From: Propionibacteriaceae bacterium AM104-82
GTDB lineage: Bacteria > Actinomycetota > Actinomycetes > Propionibacteriales > Propionibacteriaceae
Assembly (NCBI GenBank): GCA_027658995.1
Contig: JAQDQK010000001.1
Coordinates: 372,001 to 436,000, forward strand
DNA: 64,000 nucleotides
Reading direction: 5' to 3'
The position numbers and the translations under genes are program-made. The notes under the pieces were generated by a model that ran no database searches, was not told where the DNA came from, and saw nothing but the letters and a program-made list of their open reading frames with translations. Positions within the stretch are counted from its first letter, which is position 1. Each line of letters opens with the position of its first letter. Shown here in pieces: positions 17,284 through 24,713 of this stretch.

Positions 17284-18668
17284 CAGTAGCCCTCAGGGGT
17301 CGGGTCGATGAAGCCGCTGATCAGGTTGCGCGAAAGGGTCTCCTGGTCCGACTGCAGCGCGCCGAGCGCCGACAGCAGGTGCACGTCGGTCGGCTCGAGG
17401 CCGTCCTCCGCAGCGTAGAGCACCGCCCGGCGGATCAGTTCCTTGAAGAACGACGCGGTGCGGGCGTCGCTGCGGCGCGCCACCTCGTTGAGCGCCGAGT
17501 CGCTGAACGAGACGCTTCCCTGGTACAGGTCGAGCAGGCGACGGCGCGACGCCTCGTCCGGCGGCGGGATCTCGACGGCGAGGTCGACGCGACCCGGTCG
17601 CTGCGTCAGGGCCTCCTCGAGCACGTCGACGCGGTTGGTGGTCAGCACGAAGGCGATGTCGGTGTCGGAGTCGAGGCCGTCGAGGGCATCGAGCAGTTCG
17701 AACAGCAGCGGGTTGCCGGACGGGTCGTAGCCGCGCTCCATGGCGACCAGGTCGCAGTCCTCCAGCACCACGATCGCGGGCTGCAGGTGCCGCGCGATGG
17801 AGGTGGCCTGGCGGACGAGGGCAAGCGTCTGGCCCGAGAGCAGGATCACGGTGTGCCCGGGCGAGGTCGAGATCAGGTGACGCACCGTGTGGGTCTTGCC
17901 GGTGCCGGGCGGGCCGTACAGCAGCACCCCGCGCTTGAGGTGCTGCCCGTAGCGGCGCAGCGTCTCGGCGTGCTCGGCGACCCCCAGCACGTGCCCGGTG
18001 ATCCGCTCAAGGGTGCCCTCGGGCAGCACCACGGCCTCGGCGGGCACGTCCGGGCGGGCCAGGAACCGGAACCCGTCGCCCTCCGCCTCGTAGCCGACCA
18101 TCTCCAGCGTGAGCACGTTGCCGCGCAGCAGGGACCGCTCGGTGCCGACCCTGGTGGCCTCCGCGATCAGGTCGCTTGCCACCTGGCCGTCGGGGCACAG
18201 CACCTCGATGACGCCGACGCCGTTGCCGTGCATCCGCGAGTTGCGCCTGGTCAGCACCGCAACAGGCTGGTCGCGGAATGTGAACAGCCGGATGCCGAGC
18301 GCGACCACCCGCCGGGTCGCGACCGGCCCGACCGCGACGTCGGCCCAGTCGACCTGGCCGACGGGGATCTGCTGCCAGGGGCTGCCCACGATGTCGGCGA
18401 GGGTGGAGTTGTGGCGCTGGTCGCCGCCGCCGAGGCCGATCACCTCCGCGTCCGGGCCTGCGAGGTGCTCGAGCGCGACGTCGTAGTCGGCGAAGCGGTA
18501 GCCGACGATCTCCTTGGAGACGGTCGCCACCTCGTCGGACGGACGGCCGAGGTGCCTGGTGAGCGCCTCCTTGAGGCTGTTGTCGTGCTGGTGGGAGAGC
18601 TGGTGGGACGCCTCAGACAACCGGGCGAACTGGGTGAGGAAGGCGCGCAGGTCGTCGTCGATGTCCAT
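17283..18668 (-). CDS. AAA+ ATPase of the CDC48/FtsH-like class, first gene of the sugar operon
   Basis: The 461-residue protein has an N-terminal region of about 215 residues without a recognised fold and one AAA+ module: Walker A GPPGTGKT near residue 250, a Walker B variant IVVLEDCDLVAMERG, sensor 1 VLTTNRVD and an arginine-finger stretch TQRPGRVDL. Single-module AAA proteins of this kind are common and little studied in actinobacteria; substrates are unknown. It heads an operon with a sugar symporter and an alpha-glucosidase, an odd pairing, and ends with a one-base overlap into the symporter. TAGGGT lies six bases before the ATG, so it is probably leaderless. Confidence 0.85.
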   Translation of the reverse strand: MDIDDDLRAFLTQFARLSEASHQLSHQHDNSLKEALTRHLGRPSDEVATVSKEIVGYRFADYDVALEHLAGPDAEVIGLGGGDQRHNSTLADIVGSPWQQIPVGQVDWADVAVGPVATRRVVALGIRLFTFRDQPVAVLTRRNSRMHGNGVGVIEVLCPDGQVASDLIAEATRVGTERSLLRGNVLTLEMVGYEAEGDGFRFLARPDVPAEAVVLPEGTLERITGHVLGVAEHAETLRRYGQHLKRGVLLYGPPGTGKTHTVRHLISTSPGHTVILLSGQTLALVRQATSIARHLQPAIVVLEDCDLVAMERGYDPSGNPLLFELLDALDGLDSDTDIAFVLTTNRVDVLEEALTQRPGRVDLAVEIPPPDEASRRRLLDLYQGSVSFSDSALNEVARRSDARTASFFKELIRRAVLYAAEDGLEPTDVHLLSALGALQSDQETLSRNLISGFIDPTPEGY

Positions 18669-18674
18669 GGGGAC

Positions 18675-18680
18675 ACCCTA
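18675..18680 (-). promoter_or_regulatory. -10 box (TAGGGT) for the AAA+/GPH/GH13 operon
   Basis: On the minus strand TAGGGT is six bases before the ATG at 18668. It appears to be the only promoter for the three overlapping genes. It lies just after the stop of the methyltransferase gene at 18690. Confidence 0.55.
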
Positions 18681-18689
18681 GGGCCGTCC

Positions 18690-19484
18690 TCAGGCGGCCG
18701 TGGGGGAGACCAGCGCGATCACCTCGACGTCGACGTCGAGGAACGCGTCCTCGACGTGGTCGGGCAGGCCGTGGAAGGCGTTGGGCCCCATCGCGATCAG
18801 GTCGGCGACGACCGCGGCGGGGATCTCGACGCGGTCGGTGAGCCGCCCGCGCGAGGTCACATCCCAGCCGGGCAGCGAGGCCGCGAGGCGCTCGGACTTG
18901 TCCTCCCCGACGCCGAGCAGGCCGTAGCGCTCGCGAAGTCCGGCGAGGTGGCCGGGTAGCGGTTGCGCCACCACCAGCCTTCCGCCGGGGCGGAGCACCC
19001 GCTCGAACTCGGCGGGGTTGCGGGGCGCGAAGACACACACGACCGTGTGGAGCGAGTCGTCGGGGAGCGGCAGTCGCGCCCAAGTGTCGGCCACGACCGC
19101 GGCGGCGCGTGGGTGTGACCGCGCGGCCCGCTTCGCGGCGGCAACCGACACATCGGTCGCGAGGCCCTCGGCGTCGGGGTGCGCGTCGAGGACGCGGGCC
19201 AGGTAGAAGCCGGTGCCCGCCCCGACCTCAGCGATCCTGGTCCCGCGCGCGGCCGCGGCGACGGCGTCGGCGATGGGGTCGTAGTGGCCGGCGGCCAGGA
19301 AGCGGGCGCGGGCGTCGAGCATTTCGGCCGTGTCGGCGTTGGCAGGGGGAGTGCGGCCGAGCAGGTTGACGTAGCCCTGCCGCGCGATATCGAAGCTGTG
19401 CCCGTCTGCGCAACGGAGGACGTGGTCGCGGCGGGAGAGCGGGAGGTTGCAGACGGGGCAGGCGGTCCAGTCGAGACCGCTCAC
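18690..19484 (-). CDS. RlmA-family 23S rRNA (guanine-N1)-methyltransferase
   Basis: The 264-residue protein has an N-terminal zinc finger with Cys9, Cys12, Cys25 and His29 (CPVC...CADGH) and an S-adenosylmethionine fold with IAEVGAGTGFYLARVL near residue 84. These define the RlmA family, which methylates N1 of G745 (RlmAI) or G748 (RlmAII, TlrB type) in helix 35 of 23S rRNA. The Gram-positive RlmAII branch can lower sensitivity to tylosin-type macrolides; which position this one modifies cannot be read by eye. The start is a GTG overlapping the SURF1 stop by four bases (GTGA). Confidence 0.85.
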   Translation of the reverse strand: MSGLDWTACPVCNLPLSRRDHVLRCADGHSFDIARQGYVNLLGRTPPANADTAEMLDARARFLAAGHYDPIADAVAAAARGTRIAEVGAGTGFYLARVLDAHPDAEGLATDVSVAAAKRAARSHPRAAAVVADTWARLPLPDDSLHTVVCVFAPRNPAEFERVLRPGGRLVVAQPLPGHLAGLRERYGLLGVGEDKSERLAASLPGWDVTSRGRLTDRVEIPAAVVADLIAMGPNAFHGLPDHVEDAFLDVDVEVIALVSPTAA

Positions 19485-20257
19485 CCGACCTCCTCCTCGG
19501 CGGGCTCAACAGCCGCCTCACCCGCGGCCTCCGCCTTGGCCTTTGCCTTCTTGCGGTCGCGCAGGTCGGCTCGGATCAGGACGCCCATGCCGATGATGCC
19601 GATCGCGGTGAACGCGAACCACTGCAGCGCGTAACTGAGGTGCGGACCCTCGCTCATGTCCGGGGTGGGGAGCGGGATCAGCAGATCGGATTCGGCGGGC
19701 TGCGACTCGATCACCGACACATAGCCGTTGACGAGCGTGACGCCCATCGCCTTGCCGAGCGCGGCGGAGTTGGTCAGCCGAACCTGGTTCTCGTGCGGAG
19801 TCATGGCGTTCTCGTCGCCGCGGTCGTTGCGGCGGACGTAGCCGGTGACGGTGACGGTGCCGTCCAGGGTGGCGGGCATCTCGCCGTCGGGGTGGCCGGG
19901 CTGACGCGTCAGGAAGCCGCGGTTGACCAGCAGCAGGTCGCCGCGGTCGGTCTTCATCACCGCGACCACCTCGCTTCCGTAGGCGCCGTCGAGCGAGCGG
20001 TAGCGGACCTGGAACTGGTCGCCGGTGTAGGTGCCGGTCGCGGTGACCCGGAACCACTGGTCGTCCTCGCCGATCTCCTTTGTCATCACGGCGCTGTAGT
20101 CCTGCACGGGGAGCGCCTCGTGCGCGAGCACCGTGGCGTTGCGCTCCCGGCGCTCGTCGAGGCGGCGCAACTGCCACTCGCCGAGTTGGATGAACGTGAA
20201 GGCGAGGATCGCGGCGAGCACGCCCATCGCGATCCAGCGCTTGACCTGGCGACTCAC
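19481..20257 (-). CDS. SURF1-family cytochrome oxidase assembly protein
   Basis: The 258-residue protein has the SURF1 plan: an N-terminal membrane helix ending in LGEWQLRRLDERRERN, a long extracytoplasmic domain with VRYRSLDGAYGSEVV and LLLVNRGFLTRQPGHP, and a C-terminal membrane helix after SYALQWFAFTAIG, followed by a charged tail of Lys, Ala and Glu. SURF1 helps to insert haem a into cytochrome c oxidase subunit I. No oxidase genes lie in the window, so this is a detached assembly factor. Start GTG at 20257 overlaps the DUF3099 stop (GTGA), and the same overlap links its stop to the methyltransferase. The frame is open further upstream, but that is shadow. Confidence 0.85.
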   Translation of the reverse strand: MSRQVKRWIAMGVLAAILAFTFIQLGEWQLRRLDERRERNATVLAHEALPVQDYSAVMTKEIGEDDQWFRVTATGTYTGDQFQVRYRSLDGAYGSEVVAVMKTDRGDLLLVNRGFLTRQPGHPDGEMPATLDGTVTVTGYVRRNDRGDENAMTPHENQVRLTNSAALGKAMGVTLVNGYVSVIESQPAESDLLIPLPTPDMSEGPHLSYALQWFAFTAIGIIGMGVLIRADLRDRKKAKAKAEAAGEAAVEPAEEEVG

Positions 20258-20574
20258 TTGTCGGTGTCCTCCTCGACGGTGCCCTGCACCACCACGCCCG
20301 TGGTGATGGCCTTGCGGGTCGTCGTCTCGTCCTTGGCGGCCGTCGCAGGTGGGCGATGGTCCGAATTGTTCGCAAAAAGCACGGCGAAGGCGGGCAGCAG
20401 GGCCGCGGCGCCGAGCGCCACCAGTTTCCACCAGCCGGGCACCACCAGGAAGGCCAGGAAGCAGCCGGTGCGGATGCCCATCGTGATGAGGTAGCGCTTC
20501 TGACGCTCCGCCAGCGCGAGGGACTGGCTGCGCCCCGCGTTGGTGATGAGCGTCGCGTCGCTCGTGCGTGCCAT
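20254..20574 (-). CDS. DUF3099 membrane protein
   Basis: The 106-residue protein has a cytoplasmic N-terminus with LITNAGRSQSLALAERQKRYL, two closely spaced membrane helices (about residues 30-68) and a hydrophilic C-terminal tail. This is the DUF3099 layout found in many actinobacteria, usually near respiratory or cell-envelope genes. Its function is unknown. It is the first of three genes joined by four-base GTGA overlaps (DUF3099, SURF1, methyltransferase). TAAGCT lies six bases before the ATG, implying a leaderless message. Confidence 0.8.
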   Translation of the reverse strand: MARTSDATLITNAGRSQSLALAERQKRYLITMGIRTGCFLAFLVVPGWWKLVALGAAALLPAFAVLFANNSDHRPPATAAKDETTTRKAITTGVVVQGTVEEDTDK

Positions 20575-20580
20575 GGGCCC

Positions 20581-20586
20581 AGCTTA
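20581..20586 (-). promoter_or_regulatory. -10 box (TAAGCT) for the DUF3099-SURF1-methyltransferase operon
   Basis: On the minus strand TAAGCT lies exactly six bases (GGGCCC) before the ATG at 20574. No ribosome site is seen. Confidence 0.6.
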
Positions 20587-20616
20587 GTCCCGATCCGGCG
20601 GGGCGGATCGCGTGAC

Positions 20617-20622
20617 TATGGT
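20617..20622 (+). promoter_or_regulatory. -10 box (TATGGT) for the DUF2599 lipoprotein gene
   Basis: TATGGT is six bases before the GTG at 20629. It and the minus-strand TAAGCT box lie 30 bases apart in the short divergent gap, so the two promoters probably share upstream DNA. Confidence 0.55.
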
Positions 20623-20628
20623 GGGTCC

Positions 20629-21411
20629 GTGCGGCGCAGGAGAGGGCTCTCGGCGGCGGCGTTGGTTGCCGTCGCGGCGCTCTGCGCGTCCTGCCAGCCG
20701 GCGGGTCCCGTCGACCCGGACACCCCCGCCGTACCTCCGTCGGTCGCTCCGTCGCCCGCCCCGTCACCCACGCACTCGGCCCCTCCATCGGCCACGGTCG
20801 AGGCGCCGACGACGCCGATCGACGTGGGCGCTCACCGCGTGGATGCACCCGAGGGGACCCGGGCCGAGACCCATGAGGACGGGACCGTCGCGCTGACCGT
20901 CCCTGTCCCGGGCCTTGGCACCCTCGGCTTCCTGCTCGACGCGCCCGCCGAGGTCGTCTCCGGGCGACTCGCGGGCGATGGCATCTGGCTCACCCGGCCG
21001 GTCGCCGACACAGCAAGAGGCTCCCGCAACGCTCCCTTCGAGAAGGCGCCCTCCGGGGAAGGATTCGCCGTCACGCCACCCGAGGGGGCAACCGGCCTCA
21101 CGCTGCTCGCGGGGACGGCCCTTGTGGTCGATTCCAGGTGGGAGTCCTCGACGCGCGTGCTGGTCTTCCCGACGCGGCTGGCGCGCTCGCTCGCCACCGC
21201 CGACCCGATCGCGGCGGCCGCGCTTGCCCCCGACGTGATGGCGGAGGTCGTCGCGGCGCACCCGGACCGCGCGGACCTGCTCTCGACTCCGAGCGCCATG
21301 AACCAGTTGGCCTGCCACCTCGTCGGCGCGCCCGACAAGGAGAGTTGGAACCTGGAGACGGATCGGCCCGACAAGGGGCTGGTCGGCTTCATGGTCGACA
21401 GGTGCAACTGA
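20629..21411 (+). CDS. DUF2599-domain secreted protein, probable lipoprotein
   Basis: The 260-residue protein begins with an arginine-rich VRRRRGLS stretch, a hydrophobic helix and a cysteine at residue 23 (AALCASC), then a Pro/Ser/Thr-rich linker of about 40 residues. The lipobox is imperfect because Cys rather than Leu stands at -3. The C-terminus carries the DUF2599 signature, with NQLACHLVGAPDKESWNLE and DKGLVGFMVDRCN and two conserved cysteines likely to pair. DUF2599 is widespread in actinobacteria and unexplained. GTG at 20629 is chosen for the signal peptide and the TATGGT box six bases before it; the upstream frame lacks family-like sequence. Confidence 0.8.
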   Translation: MRRRRGLSAAALVAVAALCASCQPAGPVDPDTPAVPPSVAPSPAPSPTHSAPPSATVEAPTTPIDVGAHRVDAPEGTRAETHEDGTVALTVPVPGLGTLGFLLDAPAEVVSGRLAGDGIWLTRPVADTARGSRNAPFEKAPSGEGFAVTPPEGATGLTLLAGTALVVDSRWESSTRVLVFPTRLARSLATADPIAAAALAPDVMAEVVAAHPDRADLLSTPSAMNQLACHLVGAPDKESWNLETDRPDKGLVGFMVDRCN

Positions 21412-21452
21412 GCCGGGCCAAGACAACCCGGGTTCGCGGCCATGGGCTGCGG

Positions 21453-21458
21453 TAAGTT
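21453..21458 (+). promoter_or_regulatory. -10 box (TAAGTT) for fabG
   Basis: TAAGTT is seven bases before the GTG at 21466, a leaderless arrangement that decides the start in favour of 21466 over the upstream ATG at 21442. Confidence 0.55.
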
Positions 21459-21465
21459 GCTCCCC

Positions 21466-22179
21466 GTGGCTGAACAATCGCGCGTAGTACTCGTCACCGG
21501 TGGCTCCAAGGGCATCGGTCGCACCATTGCAGAGCAGTTCCGCGACGCCGGATACCGCGTCGCCGCGACCTACCGCTCGGGCGACGTGCCCGAGGGCGTG
21601 CTCGGCGTCGTGTGCGACATCACCGACCAGGGCCAGGTCGACCAGGCCTTCGACACCATCGAGGCCGAACTCGGCCCCGTAGAGATCGTGGTCGCCAACG
21701 CGGGCGTCACGAAGGACACGCTGCTGCTGCGGATGTCCGACGACGACTGGAACACCGTCGTCGACACCAACCTGACGGGCACCTTCCGCGTCGTGCGCCG
21801 CGCAAGCCGCGCCATGATGCGCGCCAGGTTCGGCCGCGTCATCCTGATCTCCTCGGTCGTGGCGCTGCTCGGCTCCGCAGGCCAGATCAACTACTCCTCA
21901 AGCAAGGCGGCGCTCGTCGGCATGGCGCGCAGCATCAGCCGCGAACTCGGCACCCGCAACGTGACCGCCAACGTCATCGCGCCCGGGTTCATCGAGACCG
22001 ACATGACGGCGGTGCTCGCCGACGACGTGATCGCAGGCTACAAGGCACGCATCCCCGCAGGCCGACTCGGCTCCGTCGACGACGTGGCCCAGGCCGCGCT
22101 GTTCCTCGCAGGCGACCAGGCCGGCTACATCACCGGCGCCGTTCTCCCGGTCGACGGCGGCCTCGGCATGGGTCACTGA
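21466..22179 (+). CDS. fabG: 3-oxoacyl-ACP reductase FabG (MabA-like)
   Basis: FabG reduces 3-oxoacyl-ACP with NADPH in each fatty-acid elongation cycle. The 237-residue short-chain dehydrogenase has the TGGSKGIGR nucleotide motif near residue 12, ANAG near 80, and the catalytic Ser (ISSVVALLG) and Tyr/Lys pair (YSSSKAAL) near 128-145, ending in VLPVDGGLGMGH. It directly precedes an InhA-type enoyl reductase, the mabA-inhA order of mycobacteria. The gene ends with GTCACTGA, and that string is repeated in the spacer before fabI. An earlier ATG at 21442 would lengthen it by eight residues. Confidence 0.93.
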   Translation: MAEQSRVVLVTGGSKGIGRTIAEQFRDAGYRVAATYRSGDVPEGVLGVVCDITDQGQVDQAFDTIEAELGPVEIVVANAGVTKDTLLLRMSDDDWNTVVDTNLTGTFRVVRRASRAMMRARFGRVILISSVVALLGSAGQINYSSSKAALVGMARSISRELGTRNVTANVIAPGFIETDMTAVLADDVIAGYKARIPAGRLGSVDDVAQAALFLAGDQAGYITGAVLPVDGGLGMGH

Positions 22180-22208
22180 GTCACGAGTCACTGGTCACTG
22201 GTCACTGA
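22172..22208 (+). repeat. Tandem GTCAC(TG) repeats over the fabG stop codon
   Basis: Five GTCAC copies with a 7-8 base period occupy 22172-22207: GTCACTGA, GTCACGA, GTCACTG, GTCACTG, GTCACTGA. The first copy contains the fabG stop codon. The array fills most of the 43-base spacer to fabI. Confidence 0.8.
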
Positions 22209-22222
22209 GAAAGGCAACCACC

Positions 22223-22996
22223 ATGGGAATCCTCGAAGGCAAGAACATCCTGGTCACCGGCGTGACCATGCGCACCTCGATCGCCTACGCCGTCGTCGAC
22301 ATCGCGCAGAAGGAGGGGGCCAACGTCGTCGTCTCCGCCGCAGGTCGCGCGGTCGCACCCGCGCAGCGGGCGATCTCCAAGCTCGACACGGTGCCCCCGC
22401 TGATCGAGGTCGACGTCACCGACCCCGAGCACCTCGCGGCGCTGCCCGAGAAGCTGTCCGAGCACTTCGGTGACCGACTCGACGGCATCGTGCACTCGAT
22501 CGCCTACGCCGACCCGGAGACCGCGCTCGGCGGCAAGTTCCTCACCACCGGCTGGGACGCCGTCTCGACGGCCGTGCACATCTCCGCCTACTCGATGCAG
22601 TCCCTGACGATGGCAGCCAAGCCCATGATGCCGCGCGGCAGCAGCGTCGTCGGACTGACCTTCGACGCCACCGTCTCGTGGCCCACCTACGACTGGATGG
22701 GCGTCGCGAAGGCCGCCCTCGAGTCGACCTCGCGCTACCTGGCCCGCTACCTCGGCCCCGACGGCATCCGCAGCAACCTCGTCGCGGCCGGCCCGGTCGA
22801 CACCGTCGCCAAGAAGGCCATCCCCGGCGCCTCGTCGTTCAACGACATCTGGGCCGAGCGCGCCCCGCTCGGATGGGACCCCAGCGATGCCGTCCCCTCG
22901 GCCAAGGCGATCGTCGCCCTGCTGAGCGACTGGTTCCCCGCCACGACCGGCGAGATGCTGCACGTCGACGGCGGCCTCCACTCCACCGGCGCCTGA
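22223..22996 (+). CDS. fabI: Enoyl-ACP reductase, InhA/FabI family
   Basis: The enzyme reduces enoyl-ACP with NADH in the last step of fatty-acid elongation. The 257-residue protein has the FabI-type nucleotide motif GVTMRTSIAYA, DVTDPEHL, GIVHSIAYADP near residue 92, and the catalytic Tyr/Lys spaced by six (YDWMGVAK) near 156-163, ending GEMLHVDGGLHSTGA. VTMRTSIAY and SFDATVS-like segments place it with actinobacterial InhA, the isoniazid/triclosan target, rather than with E. coli FabI. The ATG follows GAAAGG. It is transcribed with fabG. No other type II synthesis genes are in the window, so its exact role beside a type I synthase cannot be judged. Confidence 0.93.
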   Translation: MGILEGKNILVTGVTMRTSIAYAVVDIAQKEGANVVVSAAGRAVAPAQRAISKLDTVPPLIEVDVTDPEHLAALPEKLSEHFGDRLDGIVHSIAYADPETALGGKFLTTGWDAVSTAVHISAYSMQSLTMAAKPMMPRGSSVVGLTFDATVSWPTYDWMGVAKAALESTSRYLARYLGPDGIRSNLVAAGPVDTVAKKAIPGASSFNDIWAERAPLGWDPSDAVPSAKAIVALLSDWFPATTGEMLHVDGGLHSTGA

Positions 22997-23009
22997 GCCT
23001 CCGGCGACC

Positions 23010-23996
23010 ATGCCCATCGTCGCCCGCGACTTCCCACCGATCGGCATCGGCACCTTCGGGTCCGACCGCTACACACCCGCGGAGGTCGGCGCCGCGGTCG
23101 CCTCCGCGTTGCGGCTCGGCTACCGGTTGGTCGACTGCGCCGCCGTCTACGGCAACGAGGCGGAGGTCGGCGCCGCCCTCGAGGCCACCGTGGCGGAGTT
23201 GGGGCTGACCCGCGACGGGTACCGCGTGATGACGAAGGTCTGGAACGACGCGCACGCCCCGGCCGACGCCGTCGCCTCCGTGCACCGCTCGCTGCGCGAC
23301 CTGCGCCTGGAGAGCCTCGACGTCGTCTTCGTGCACTGGCCCTTCCCCAACCACCATGCCGCAGGCGTCAGCGTCGACTCGCGCGACCCGCACGCCAAGC
23401 CATACGACCACCAGGGGTTCATGGCGCTGTGGGCGGCGCTCGAGGGGTTGGTCGACGAGGGCATTGTCGCCGCGCTCGGCGTGTCGAACGTGTCGATCGC
23501 GAAGCTCCGGCCGATCCTGCGCGACGCGAGGATCGCACCACGCTTCCTGGAACTCGAACTGCACCCGACCCTGCAACAGGGCGAACTGTTCCAGTTCGCC
23601 GTCGAGCACCACATCCAGCCGGTCGGCTACTCGCCGCTCGGCTCGCCATCGCGCCCGGAGGGTGACCGCACCCCCGACGACCTGGTCGACCTCGAGGCCC
23701 CGGAGGTCGTGGCCATCGCCGAGGCGCGGGGTCTCCATCCGGCGCAGGTCTGCCTCAAGTGGGCAGTCGAGCGGGGCCAGATCCCCATCCCGTTCTCCGT
23801 GAAGCCCGCCCAGCAGGCCGCCAACCTGGAGGCCCTCGCCGGCCCTCGGCTGACGCCCCGCGAGCGCGACGCCCTCGCCGCGGTCGAGCGGAACAACCGC
23901 CTCATCAAGGGGCAGGTGTTCCTGTGGCCGTCGGCCGATTCCTGGGTGGACCTGTGGGACGTCGACGGGGTGATCGCGGGGCAGGACGGTCGTTGA
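23010..23996 (+). CDS. Aldo/keto reductase family oxidoreductase
   Basis: The 328-residue protein is an NADPH-dependent aldo/keto reductase barrel. The catalytic tetrad is visible: Asp in RLVDCAAVYGNE near 43, Tyr within the same motif near 48, Lys in VMTKVWND near 74, and His in VVFVHWPFPN near 109. GVSNVSIAKL and IPIPFSVKP mark the later strands and cofactor site. It follows fabI by 13 bases on the same strand and may be read through from it, but no functional link to fatty-acid synthesis is known. Substrate is unknown; related proteins reduce sugar aldehydes and xenobiotics. Confidence 0.9.
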   Translation: MPIVARDFPPIGIGTFGSDRYTPAEVGAAVASALRLGYRLVDCAAVYGNEAEVGAALEATVAELGLTRDGYRVMTKVWNDAHAPADAVASVHRSLRDLRLESLDVVFVHWPFPNHHAAGVSVDSRDPHAKPYDHQGFMALWAALEGLVDEGIVAALGVSNVSIAKLRPILRDARIAPRFLELELHPTLQQGELFQFAVEHHIQPVGYSPLGSPSRPEGDRTPDDLVDLEAPEVVAIAEARGLHPAQVCLKWAVERGQIPIPFSVKPAQQAANLEALAGPRLTPRERDALAAVERNNRLIKGQVFLWPSADSWVDLWDVDGVIAGQDGR

Positions 23997-24047
23997 TCGG
24001 CTGAGCGGTGAGCGGGCGTGGACCGGCGTTCGGCCATGATGGGGTCC

Positions 24048-24647
24048 ATGTCCCAGCCCTGGCAGCCTCCCCATCCGCCCCAGCCCCCTCGACGGTCCTC
24101 GGGGACCGCCGCGTGGATCGTGGTCGGGGTCATCGGCCTGGTCGTGATCGGGGGCCTGATCGCCCTGTTCGCCTTGAACCCGGGCGGGGCGTCCGACCCG
24201 GAGCCGGACTCGCCCCCTCCCGGAACACCCGGCGGGGCTCGGGCCACGCCAACACCAACACCGACTCCGAGCCCCGGCACCCCGGACGGACCGCTCCTGA
24301 TGCCCGATGAGGACTACCCCGCGACCGTCGGTGAGCGTGAACTCGTGTTCGTCGGAGGGCTTCCCGCCTACGACATCGTCGGGTCGACGCTTGGTACGCA
24401 CCAGCGTATCTCCGTCAGCGACTCGGGCCTCGGTCAGACCCTGCCGATCGAGGATGCGCTGAAGTACGAGGGGCGCGAGTTCGAGGAGATGCGACCCGGG
24501 ATGTTCTGCGTGACGGCTGGCGAACTGCATTGCCGCAGCGAGTCCCGGTTCGGGAGGCAGTGGATGGCCTTCTCCGTGGACGGTGACGTCCCGCTGGAGG
24601 AGGTCGTGGCCTTCTTTGAGGAGTTCCTCGCCGGCACCGGATCCTGA
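24048..24647 (+). CDS. Membrane-anchored protein with Pro/Thr-rich linker, function unknown
   Basis: I do not recognise this gene's family. The 199-residue protein has a short Pro-rich cytoplasmic start (SQPWQPPHPPQPPRRSS), one membrane helix (about residues 20-42), an extracytoplasmic Pro/Thr/Gly linker (about 45-85) and a globular C-terminal domain of about 110 residues with one disulphide candidate pair (MFCVTAGELHCRSES). ATG at 24048 is preferred for its position just before the Pro-rich segment; in-frame ATGs at 24018 and 24036 are possible. The layout resembles surface proteins anchored by their N-terminus. It lies between an aldo/keto reductase and an ABC ATPase with no evident link to either. 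Confidence 0.75.
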   Translation: MSQPWQPPHPPQPPRRSSGTAAWIVVGVIGLVVIGGLIALFALNPGGASDPEPDSPPPGTPGGARATPTPTPTPSPGTPDGPLLMPDEDYPATVGERELVFVGGLPAYDIVGSTLGTHQRISVSDSGLGQTLPIEDALKYEGREFEEMRPGMFCVTAGELHCRSESRFGRQWMAFSVDGDVPLEEVVAFFEEFLAGTGS

Positions 24648-24700
24648 GCGCGCAGCACTGCCACCCGCCAGCCCTGCCGCTGACCTGCCCGGGACTCCGG

Positions 24701-24706
24701 TAGGTT
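24701..24706 (+). promoter_or_regulatory. -10 box (TAGGTT) for the ABC-NfeD-SPFH cassette
   Basis: TAGGTT is seven bases before the ATG at 24714. This supports ATG 24714 as the start of the ABC ATPase gene over the TTG at 24705 or GTG at 24708. Confidence 0.55.
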
Positions 24707-24713
24707 GGTGCGC

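Noticed and set aside
22172..22208. GTCACTG repeats as a CRISPR, iteron or attachment site
   Set aside because: Units are only 7-8 bases, without spacers, and lie over a stop codon inside a housekeeping operon.
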